Under the pieces are notes generated by a model, which worked only from the letters and a program-made list of their open reading frames with translations, did no database searches and had not been told where the DNA came from. A DNA stretch of 64,000 nt, taken from positions 59,970-123,969 of the forward strand of contig NZ_FNGD01000006.1 of the NCBI RefSeq assembly GCF_900102895.1, written 5' to 3'. This document shows, in pieces, positions 26,423-33,888 of this stretch; the stretch's first letter is position 1, and every line of letters begins with the position of its first letter. Origin of the DNA: Arthrobacter sp. ov407. Its GTDB lineage: Bacteria; Actinomycetota; Actinomycetes; Actinomycetales; Micrococcaceae. Position numbers and translations under genes: made by a program.

Positions 26423-28186
26423 ATGCTAGTAGCTTCACAAGATTCGCCCGGCACGCTTGCGCAGCCGCTCGATGACCCGCAGCAAGCGGCCGGAACAGTA
26501 GCCCAGCTGGTCGGCCGGACCCTGGCGGAGCTCGGCGTCGGGCATGTCTTCGGCGTCGTCGGCAGCGGCAATTTCGAGGTGACCAACGCCCTGCGCCTGG
26601 CCGGGGTGCCCTTCACCGCCGCCCGGCACGAGGGCGGCGCTGCCACAATGGCCGACGCCTACGCCCGGATGTCCGGCCGGGTGGGCGTCGTGAGCACACA
26701 CCAGGGCTGCGGGCTGAGCAATGCCGTCACCGGGATCGGGGAAGCCGCCAAGAGCCGCACGCCGTTGATCGTGCTGACGGCCGACACCCAGGCCTCCGCG
26801 GTCCGCTCCAACTTCAAAATCGACCAGGATGCGCTCGCCCGCAGCGTCGGAGCCGTGAGCGAACGGATCCATTCGCCGGCCACTGCTGTCGCGGACACCC
26901 TCCGGGCCTTCCGCACGGCCCGGAACGAACGCCGCACCGTGGTGCTGAGCCTCCCCCTCGACGTCCAGTCCGCCCCGGCCCCTGCAACCGCACAGGCTGC
27001 GGCCGCGCACCCGGCCGCTGTCGCCGAAGCCCAGCCGGTCCGCCCCGCCGCCCCCAGCGTCCGGCGCCTGGCACACCTGATCAACGCCGCGGAGCGCCCC
27101 GTCTTTGTGGCAGGCCGCGGGGCCAGGCATGCGCGGGAGGAACTGCTCAGTCTTGCCGCCCACGCCGGTGCCCTCGTGGCCACCTCCGCGGTGGCGAGCG
27201 GGTTGTTCCATGACGAAGAGTTCGCCCTCGGGATCTCGGGCGGATTCTCGTCACCACTCAGCGCCGAGCTGATCCAGGGCGCCGACCTGATCGTCGGCTG
27301 GGGCTGCGCCCTGAACATGTGGACCATGCGCCACGGCCGCCTGATCTCGGACGGGACCGCCGTGGTCCAGGTCGATGTCGAGGACTCCGCGCTTGGTGCC
27401 AACCGGCCTATCGGCCTGGGCGTGGTGGGGGATGCCGCGCTGACGGCATCGGATGTCCTCACCGAGCTGCGGACGCTCCAGCCGGCCCCCGCCCAAAGGT
27501 ACCGCACCGCGCGGAACGCGACGGCCATCGCAGAACGCTCGCGCTGGAACGACGTCGAAACGCCGGACCTCTCCGGTGGCGGACGGATCGATCCGCGGGT
27601 GCTGAGCCGCGAACTGGACGCCATCCTGCCGCCGGAGAGAATCGTCTCGATCGACTCCGGCAACTTCATGGGCTATCCCAGCACCTATTTGAAGGTCCCG
27701 GACGAGTTCGGCTTCTGCTTCACTCAGGCCTTCCAGTCGATCGGCCTCGGGCTCTCCACTGCGATCGGGGCTGCGCTGGCCCGGCCGGACCGGCTGCCCG
27801 TGCTCGGCGCCGGGGACGGCGGCTTCCTGATGGGCATCAGCGAACTGGAGACCGCTGTCCGGCTGGAGCTGCCGCTCGTCTGCATCATCTACAACGACGC
27901 CGGCTACGGGGCGGAAGTCCACCACTTCGGCGCGGGAGCTGCGGACGGCGCCGGTCCCGCCGTCGACCCCGCCGTTGATCTCAGTACCGTTACCTTCCCG
28001 GATACGGACATCGCCGCGATCGCCCGGGGCTTCGGCGCCGACGCAGTGACGGTCCGCAGCGTGGCGGATCTTGAGGGGGTCCGCACCTGGGTGCGCGAGC
28101 GGCCCTCCCGCCCGCTGGTCATCGATGCCAAGATCGCGTCCGACGGCGGCGCCTGGTGGCTCGCCGAGGCGTTCAAGGGACACTGA
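26423..28186 (+). CDS. Thiamine-pyrophosphate-dependent enzyme, benzoylformate decarboxylase / acetolactate synthase-like
   Basis: The product has 587 residues. The N-terminal pyrimidine-binding domain has GVVGSGNFEVTNAL and the catalytic Glu in AARHEGGAATMADAYAR. The central domain has FVAGRGARHAREEL. The C-terminal PP domain has GDGGFLMGISELETAVRLEL followed by YNDAGYG, the GDG...N motif that binds TPP with Mg. The family decarboxylates 2-keto acids or forms C-C bonds, and this protein cannot be assigned to one substrate. It lies within the aromatic cluster just before the AAHS transporter, so it may handle a 2-oxo acid such as an arylglyoxylate or a ring-cleavage product. Thiamine-precursor transport genes occur further right in the window but are not linked. 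Confidence 0.82.
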   Translation: MLVASQDSPGTLAQPLDDPQQAAGTVAQLVGRTLAELGVGHVFGVVGSGNFEVTNALRLAGVPFTAARHEGGAATMADAYARMSGRVGVVSTHQGCGLSNAVTGIGEAAKSRTPLIVLTADTQASAVRSNFKIDQDALARSVGAVSERIHSPATAVADTLRAFRTARNERRTVVLSLPLDVQSAPAPATAQAAAAHPAAVAEAQPVRPAAPSVRRLAHLINAAERPVFVAGRGARHAREELLSLAAHAGALVATSAVASGLFHDEEFALGISGGFSSPLSAELIQGADLIVGWGCALNMWTMRHGRLISDGTAVVQVDVEDSALGANRPIGLGVVGDAALTASDVLTELRTLQPAPAQRYRTARNATAIAERSRWNDVETPDLSGGGRIDPRVLSRELDAILPPERIVSIDSGNFMGYPSTYLKVPDEFGFCFTQAFQSIGLGLSTAIGAALARPDRLPVLGAGDGGFLMGISELETAVRLELPLVCIIYNDAGYGAEVHHFGAGAADGAGPAVDPAVDLSTVTFPDTDIAAIARGFGADAVTVRSVADLEGVRTWVRERPSRPLVIDAKIASDGGAWWLAEAFKGH

Positions 28187-28209
28187 CACCGTCCGTACAA
28201 TGCCTGACG

Positions 28210-28226
28210 ATCGTTACGCAAACGAT
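28210..28226. promoter_or_regulatory. Inverted repeat upstream of the aromatic-acid transporter
   Basis: ATCGTT-N5-AACGAT lies about 105 bases before the transporter start, in the most A/T-rich part of a 143-base gap. The spacing and position fit a regulator operator, possibly for the PaaX-family protein. No equally clear copy was found upstream of 19467. Confidence 0.35.
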
Positions 28227-28329
28227 ATATGCTGATTTGTTTACTGTCGGAATATAAGCGTGACACAGTGGGCACAGCATGTGAGCCACCGCACAAATCT
28301 CCTACGAAATCTCAACGAGAGGTACATCC

Positions 28330-29652
28330 ATGACGCAGTCAATGTCGACTGAGTTGCGCAACGAGGCCACAACCCACTGGAAGGGCCACGCCGTCCTCAT
28401 CCTGTGTTTCCTGGCCATCGTCTTTGATGGCTACGACCTGGTGGTCTACGGATCCACCGTCCCCACGATCCTGAAATTCCAGGAATGGGGTGTCACTCCC
28501 GCGCAGGCCGGCCTGATCGGCAGCCTCGCCCTGGTCGGCATGCTGGTCGGCACGCTCTCGGTCGGCATCCTGACAGACAAGCTGGGTCGCCGCCGCATCA
28601 TGCTCGCCTGCATCGCGTGGTTCTCCATCTGCATGCTGCTCACGGCCTTCGCGCCGTCCGCCGAGGTCTTCGGCTTCCTGCGGTTCCTGACAGGCCTCGG
28701 CCTGGGTGGCATCGTGCCGACCTGCATTGCGCTGACGGTCGAATACGCCCGCAAGGAGCGCCGCCAGATCGCCAACGCCGTGATGTTCAGCGGGTACTCG
28801 GTGGGCGGCGTCGGCGCCGCGCTGCTCGCCATCAACCTCCTGCAGCACATCGACTTCCGCTGGATGTACGCCATCGGCGCCCTGCCTCTGGTCACACTGC
28901 TCCCCATCGCCTGGAAGGTCCTGCCCGAATCGGTGGCGTACCTGGCCCGCAAACAGCGGATCGAAGAAGCGAAGGCCACCGCGGACCGCTACGGCCTGGT
29001 CTACTCGGACATCGTCACTGCCGAGGACGTCAAGACTGGCGCCGAGGCGCCGAAATCGGCCATGAAGACCCTGTTCACCCGCAAGTGGGTCCGCTCCACC
29101 GTCCTGTTTGCGCTCGCGAACTTCTGCGGACTGCTGCTGGTCTACGGGCTGAACACCTGGCTCCCGCAGATCATGCGCCAGGCCGGGTTCCAGCTCGGGG
29201 ATGCCCTGACGTTCCTGCTGGTCCTCAACGCCGGCGCGATAGTCGGCTCCATCAGCGCCTCCGTGCTGGCGGACAAGATCGGCATCCGCAAGGTGGTCAC
29301 CGGGTCCTTCATCCTGGCCTTCGTGGCGATCCTCATGCTGAGCCTCCAGCTGCCGCTGGCGATGCTGCTCGTGATTGTCGCGTTCGCCGGCCTCGGCTCG
29401 GTGGGCACCCAGATCCTCGTGGGCGGCTACTGTGCCACCCACTACCCGCAGTCCCTGAGTGCCACCGCACTGAGCTGGTCTCTGGGAATCGGACGCATCG
29501 GCGCCATCTGCGGGCCGCTGATCGGCGGGCTGATTGCCGGAATGGCCTTCGGCTGGCAGCTCAACTTCTACATGTTCGCGGCCTTCGCCGTGATCGGGGC
29601 GATCGTAGTGTTCTCGGTGCCGAAGCTGACCGAAATAGCCCCTGCGAAGTAG
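28330..29652 (+). CDS. MFS transporter, aromatic acid:H+ symporter (AAHS) family
   Basis: The product has 440 residues with 12 membrane segments; GAGAGG lies 7 bases before ATG. FDGYDLVVYGSTVPTI near residue 34 carries the conserved Asp residues in TM1 of PcaK/BenK-type carriers, and GILTDKLGRRRIM is the MFS loop 2-3 motif. The family imports 4-hydroxybenzoate, benzoate, gentisate and similar acids with protons. It is the last gene of the aromatic cluster and is the probable uptake system for its substrate. Confidence 0.9.
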   Translation: MTQSMSTELRNEATTHWKGHAVLILCFLAIVFDGYDLVVYGSTVPTILKFQEWGVTPAQAGLIGSLALVGMLVGTLSVGILTDKLGRRRIMLACIAWFSICMLLTAFAPSAEVFGFLRFLTGLGLGGIVPTCIALTVEYARKERRQIANAVMFSGYSVGGVGAALLAINLLQHIDFRWMYAIGALPLVTLLPIAWKVLPESVAYLARKQRIEEAKATADRYGLVYSDIVTAEDVKTGAEAPKSAMKTLFTRKWVRSTVLFALANFCGLLLVYGLNTWLPQIMRQAGFQLGDALTFLLVLNAGAIVGSISASVLADKIGIRKVVTGSFILAFVAILMLSLQLPLAMLLVIVAFAGLGSVGTQILVGGYCATHYPQSLSATALSWSLGIGRIGAICGPLIGGLIAGMAFGWQLNFYMFAAFAVIGAIVVFSVPKLTEIAPAK

Positions 29653-29699
29653 CCACGGAGCAGCACACACCTCGGAGAGGCCCATACCTCTTCGGCAAA

Positions 29700-29729
29700 G
29701 GCCCGTCCCGCAGCAGCGCGGGGCGGGCC
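29700..29729 (+). terminator. GC-rich hairpin after the transporter gene
   Basis: A 12-bp stem with one G-U pair (29700-29711 with 29718-29729) and loop AGCAGC lies 48 bases after the stop. No T-run follows, so termination is probable but not certain. Confidence 0.5.
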
Positions 29730-29900
29730 CCGCTGTCTCGACGCCCCGTGGCCGCGGACTTCGAAGACATCTAAGCCCGGACGGGGGAAGAGATCCACGA
29801 AGATATGCTCGCCGCGGAATGGACGGCCGAGTGAAGTCACACTCGGTGGCTGCGCCCGTCCGTGCAGCCCGGCAGGGCGCTGTGGGGTACTTTTGAACCT

Positions 29901-30476
29901 GTGCTGATCTCTGACCGCGACATTCGAACCGAAATCGACTCCGAGCGGATTGTCCTGGAACCGTTCGATCCCGCCATGGTCCAGCCGTCCTCCGTGGACG
30001 TCAGGATCGACAAGTTCTTTCGGCTGTTCGACAACCACAAATACGCCCACATTGACCCGGCCGAGGAGCAGCCCGAGCTGACCCGCCTGGTGGAAGTGGA
30101 GTCCGGCGAACCGTTTATCCTGCACCCGGGGGAGTTTGTTCTTGGCTCCACCTACGAGACAGTGACGCTGCCGGATGACATCGCGGCCCGCCTTGAGGGC
30201 AAGTCCTCACTTGGCCGGCTCGGCCTGCTGACGCACTCGACGGCGGGCTTCATCGATCCCGGATTCTCCGGCCACGTCACGCTGGAACTTTCCAACATGG
30301 CCACGCTGCCCATCAAGCTGTGGCCCGGCATGAAGATCGGCCAGCTGTGCTTCTTCCGGCTGTCCTCGGCCGCGGAGCACCCCTACGGTTCGGGGGAGTA
30401 CGGCAACCGCTACCAGGGCCAGCGCGGCCCCACTGCCAGCCGCAGCCACCTGAATTTCCACCTCACCGACATCTAG
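29901..30476 (+). CDS. dcd: dCTP deaminase (possibly bifunctional dCTP deaminase/dUTPase)
   Basis: From GTG 29901 the product has 191 residues, the length of known Dcd proteins; the frame also opens at 29862. [11 protein letters not shown] at the start, QPSSVDVR, the active-site block [19 protein letters not shown], and GHVTLELSN with the catalytic Glu are all conserved. It converts dCTP to dUTP; in Mycobacterium-type relatives it also hydrolyses dUTP to dUMP, which feeds thymidylate synthesis. It stands alone between the aromatic cluster and the convergent antiporter gene. Confidence 0.93.
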   Translation: MLISDRDIRTEIDSERIVLEPFDPAMVQPSSVDVRIDKFFRLFDNHKYAHIDPAEEQPELTRLVEVESGEPFILHPGEFVLGSTYETVTLPDDIAARLEGKSSLGRLGLLTHSTAGFIDPGFSGHVTLELSNMATLPIKLWPGMKIGQLCFFRLSSAAEHPYGSGEYGNRYQGQRGPTASRSHLNFHLTDI

Positions 30477-30530
30477 CCCGGATAGCTAGCGCAGACATCT
30501 GGCGCCGCGATTCTCGTACCGGCGGCAGCC

Positions 30531-31727
30531 TTACGCCGGGCCGGAGGTCCGGAAAGCGGGCCCTCTCACGGGACGGCGCAGGAGCCGGACGATCGGCTCC
30601 ACGAAGCGGGCGGCCAGTGGCCCCGCGATCGCCATGATCAGAACATAGGCGGTGGCGAGGGCTGCCAGCTCCGAGGGCACCACGCCGGAGGCAACGGCGA
30701 GGCCGGCGATGACAATCGAGAACTCGCCGCGCGCGATCAGGGCGGCCCCCGCACGGTAACGGCCGGGAATGCCAATCCCGGCCCGTTTGGCCGCCCAGAA
30801 CCCGGTGATCATCTTGGTGGCTGCCGTCACAACGGCCAGCAACAGGGCCCAGCCAAGGACCGGAGGGATGGACCGGGGGTCGGTGTTGAGGCCAAAAACA
30901 ACGAAGAAGATCGCCGCGAAGAGGTCGCGGAGCGGTTCCAGGACGCGGGTGGCGCTGTGGGCCGTGGCGCCGGAAATCGCGATGCCGAGCATGAACGCTC
31001 CAACGGCCGCAGAAACCTGCATGGCGGCGGCGAGCCCGGCCACAAGAAGCGCCGCGCCCAGCAGGTTCAGCAGGAAGACTTCGGAGTTCTCGCTGTGCAC
31101 GGCCTTGGACACGTGGTGGCCGTGCCGCAGGGCTACCACCAGGACCAGGGTGACGACGGCCAGGGAGATGCCCACGGTCTGCAGGCCCATCAGCAGGCTG
31201 ACGCCGGCCAGGGTGGCGGTCAGGACCGGCAGGTACACGGCCATGGCCAGGTCCTCGAAGACCAGGATGGAAAGGACCACCGGGGTTTCCCGGTTGCCGA
31301 TCCGGCCGAGATCGGTGATCACCTTGGCCGCGATCCCGGAGGAAGAAATATAGGTGACGCCGCCCATCACCATCGCCCCCACGACGCCCCATCCCAGCAT
31401 CACCGCGAGCCCTGCGCCGGGCAGGAAATTGAGCAGCAGATCCAGGATGCCGGCTTGCCAAGACCTGCGCAGCCCGGTGACGAGCTCGGCCGCCGTATAT
31501 TCCAGTCCGAGCATAAGCAGGAGGAGGATCACGCCGATCTCGGCGGAAAGATGGGCAAACTCGTGCATGCCTTCGAGTTTGACGAGGCCGCCAGCCCCGA
31601 AGAACAGCCCGCCCACCAGATAGAGCGGGATGGGGGACATGCCGATCCGCCCGGCCAGCCGGGCCAGCAGGCCGAGACAGAAGACGACGGCCCCCAGCTC
31701 GATCAGGGTCAGGGCGAGCGGATCCAT
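30531..31727 (-). CDS. CPA2-family cation:proton antiporter (Kef/KhtU-like)
   Basis: The product has 398 residues with 11-13 membrane segments. GVILLLLMLGLEYTAAELV and LVFEDLAMAVYLP are characteristic of the Na+/H+ exchanger domain of CPA2 proteins, with the acidic pair in VFEDLA at the ion site, and ALIARGEFSIVIAGLA is a further family motif. It lacks a cytosolic RCK domain of its own. A TrkA-C protein is encoded 5 bases upstream, which resembles the KhtT-KhtU K+/H+ antiporter arrangement of Bacillus. The likely role is K+ (or Na+) efflux and pH control. Confidence 0.88.
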   Translation of the reverse strand: MDPLALTLIELGAVVFCLGLLARLAGRIGMSPIPLYLVGGLFFGAGGLVKLEGMHEFAHLSAEIGVILLLLMLGLEYTAAELVTGLRRSWQAGILDLLLNFLPGAGLAVMLGWGVVGAMVMGGVTYISSSGIAAKVITDLGRIGNRETPVVLSILVFEDLAMAVYLPVLTATLAGVSLLMGLQTVGISLAVVTLVLVVALRHGHHVSKAVHSENSEVFLLNLLGAALLVAGLAAAMQVSAAVGAFMLGIAISGATAHSATRVLEPLRDLFAAIFFVVFGLNTDPRSIPPVLGWALLLAVVTAATKMITGFWAAKRAGIGIPGRYRAGAALIARGEFSIVIAGLAVASGVVPSELAALATAYVLIMAIAGPLAARFVEPIVRLLRRPVRGPAFRTSGPA

Positions 31728-31732
31728 GCCGC

Positions 31733-32215
31733 TTATCCGTTGCGCAGGATGCCGGCCGCCGTGTCCAGGCCTTCTTGCGTTCCCACCGCAACCAGGAGGT
31801 CACCGGGGTGAAGGACGACGTCGGGTCCCGGGGAGGGCACGACCTCGCCTTCGCGCATGATGGCCACGATCGAGACCCCGCTGCGGGTCCGGATGCACGC
31901 CTTGCCCATCGGCTGGTTCTGGAAGGGGGACTCGGCGCTGATCGAAAACTGGCGCGTGACGATGCCGGGAATTTCCCGGTGGGCTTCCGAGAGTTTCATG
32001 GCAAGGCGCTGGCCGCCCAGGAGGTTGCCCAGAGTGGCGGCCTCGTCCGCGGTCAGCGGGATGGAGGCCTGGCAGGTGTCAGGATCGTCCCAGGTCGAGA
32101 CGATGAGTTCCGTCTGGCCCTCCCGGTATTCGACTACGCCGATCCGGCGTCCGGAGGCAGTCATGAAGTCCTTGCGCCGGCCGAGGCCGGGGAGGTCCGT
32201 CTCATCCACGTTCAT
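31733..32215 (-). CDS. TrkA-C (RCK_C) domain regulatory subunit of the antiporter (KhtT-like)
   Basis: The product has 160 residues. The N-terminal ~75 residues are a small domain (RIGVVEYREGQTELIVSTWD, then LTADEAATLGNLLGG). Residues 85-155 are a TrkA-C domain (GKACIRTRSGVSIVAIMREG, VVLHPGDLLVAVGTQEGL), which binds nucleotides or cations in related regulators. It is translated just before the antiporter gene and probably gates it. The size and order match KhtT-type subunits. Confidence 0.85.
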   Translation of the reverse strand: MNVDETDLPGLGRRKDFMTASGRRIGVVEYREGQTELIVSTWDDPDTCQASIPLTADEAATLGNLLGGQRLAMKLSEAHREIPGIVTRQFSISAESPFQNQPMGKACIRTRSGVSIVAIMREGEVVPSPGPDVVLHPGDLLVAVGTQEGLDTAAGILRNG

Positions 32216-32253
32216 ATCATCAGCCTAGTGCGCGAACCGGCTTTTGGGCCGTC

Positions 32254-33654
32254 TCAGGCCTCCGGGACCACCGCGATTGCTGTCTGGTCGGGGGCCTTGA
32301 CCGGCAGGAGCACGAGCAGGCCCACGAGCAGCACCACCATGATGCCGAGGATGCCCCAGCGCTGGGCCTCACCGGTCGCCACGAAGGGGGTGGCGACGGT
32401 GATGCACAGGGTGAAAAGGGCGGGGGCGAGGAAGCTCACGGCCCGGCCCGTGGTGGCGTAGAGGCCGAAGAGCTCGCCGGATTCGCCGTGCGGGGCGAGC
32501 CGGGCGAGGTAGGCGCGGGAGGACGACTGGGCCGGTCCCACGAAGAGGCACAGCAGCAGGCCGAAAATCCAGAATGTGGTGGTCCCGGCCCAGGCCATGC
32601 CGAAGAACTCGTAGCTTCCGTTGCCGAGGACCAGGATTGCGGTGCCCGCAACCAGCAGGCCGGCGAGGGACGTGATGATCACGGCCTTCGGCCCGATCTT
32701 GTCATCCAGGAAGCCGCCGAGGATGGCGCCGACGGCGGCCACGACATTTCCGAAGATCGCGAAGAAGATGACGTCCTTGAGTTCGAAGCCAAAGGTGCCG
32801 GCCGCGATCACCCCGCCAAAGGTGAAAACTGCGGCCAGCCCGTCCCGGAAGATGGCGCTCGCGAGGAGGAAGTAGATGGTGTGCGGGCTGGTCCGGTAGA
32901 TCGCCTTGATACGCCGGACGAGCAGGCCGTAGGACGCGAGGAACCCAATCCCCGCGTCCCGCTCGGAGCGTGGCAGCTCCGGCACCGCGAACAGCACGGG
33001 CAAGGCAAAGATGAAGAACCACAGGGCCGAGAACACTGCCACCAGCCGGATGTTCAGGCTGTCCACGGTGGTGGCGCCGAACCAGTCAAAGCCGGGCTGG
33101 ACAAAGAGCTGGAGCACAATCAGCAGGGCCACGATGCCGCCGAGATACCCCATTCCCCAGCCGAAGCCGCTGACCTTGCCGATGTTCCGCGGGGTGGAGA
33201 TCTGGGTGAGCATGGCGTTGTAGTTGACCCCGGCAAATTCGAAGAAGACGTTGCCCAGTGCTATCAGCGTGACGCCGAGGATCAGGAAGTCCGGCCGCGG
33301 GAAGACGAAGAAGCACAGCCCGGTCAGGAGTGCGACGGCGGCCGTGTTGACCCCCAGCCACAGCTTGCGCCTGCCGCCGGCGTCCGAGCGCTGCCCGGTG
33401 ACCGGGGCCAGGAGGGCGACGGCCAGGCCAGCGACGGCCAGCGCGGCGCCCAGGACCGCCGAGGCCTGGTCTTCCCCGCCGAATGCCTTGGAGGTCAGGT
33501 AGACGGTGAAAACAAATGTTGTCATGACGGCGTTGAAGGCTGCCGAACCCCAGTCCCACGCGGCCCAGGCGAGGACCCGGCCCCTGTGCGTGACGGGACG
33601 TCCCGATTCCAGTTCCGAGGGGCGCATGGCCTCGGGGGCGGCGGCAGTGTTCAT
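32254..33654 (-). CDS. MFS transporter, UMF1-like (Atg22-like) family
   Basis: From ATG 33654 the product has 466 residues; the longer open frame upstream is an antisense extension across the mrpA region. AWAAWDWGSAAFNAVMTTFVF at the first membrane segment is the hallmark of UMF1-type MFS proteins (related to fungal vacuolar effluxer Atg22). About 12 membrane segments follow, with SSRAYLARLAPHGESGELFG in the second half. The substrate in bacteria is unknown. It is divergent from the Mrp operon with a 234-base gap and ends 38 bases from the TrkA-C gene start. Confidence 0.83.
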   Translation of the reverse strand: MNTAAAPEAMRPSELESGRPVTHRGRVLAWAAWDWGSAAFNAVMTTFVFTVYLTSKAFGGEDQASAVLGAALAVAGLAVALLAPVTGQRSDAGGRRKLWLGVNTAAVALLTGLCFFVFPRPDFLILGVTLIALGNVFFEFAGVNYNAMLTQISTPRNIGKVSGFGWGMGYLGGIVALLIVLQLFVQPGFDWFGATTVDSLNIRLVAVFSALWFFIFALPVLFAVPELPRSERDAGIGFLASYGLLVRRIKAIYRTSPHTIYFLLASAIFRDGLAAVFTFGGVIAAGTFGFELKDVIFFAIFGNVVAAVGAILGGFLDDKIGPKAVIITSLAGLLVAGTAILVLGNGSYEFFGMAWAGTTTFWIFGLLLCLFVGPAQSSSRAYLARLAPHGESGELFGLYATTGRAVSFLAPALFTLCITVATPFVATGEAQRWGILGIMVVLLVGLLVLLPVKAPDQTAIAVVPEA

Positions 33655-33888
33655 AGCCTGAATGGTAGCCGCCCAGGGTGTTCTCCGAGGTGAGCGTACG
33701 GAGTCTCCGGCGGGTTTTGCCGGGCATGGTCTAACTCCGGCGTTGCTTTGGCGTCGAAATGCGCAGCGGCCGGCGTCCCCGCCAAAAGAATTTGTACACG
33801 CTTGGTAAACTGTCGGCACCGAACCTAACAAATGACCCGCCTGCTCCAACTTGCTGACAATCGACTTTCTGACGTTGCGGAGACACCA

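Noticed and set aside
17882-29652. Calling the cluster a phenylacetate (paa) operon because of PaaX
   Set aside because: None of the phenylacetyl-CoA epoxidase or ring-opening genes are present; the ligase and monooxygenase resemble aminobenzoate/salicylate enzymes.
29740-29833. Frame fragment ending GEEIHEDMLAAEWTAE before dcd, resembling the end of a small antitoxin-like protein
   Set aside because: An in-frame stop directly precedes it, there is no start or ribosome site, and no toxin gene is adjacent; too short to call a pseudogene.
30463-31803. 446-residue minus-strand frame overlapping the antiporter gene
   Set aside because: It is a frame-shifted shadow of the antiporter, without membrane segments or motifs.
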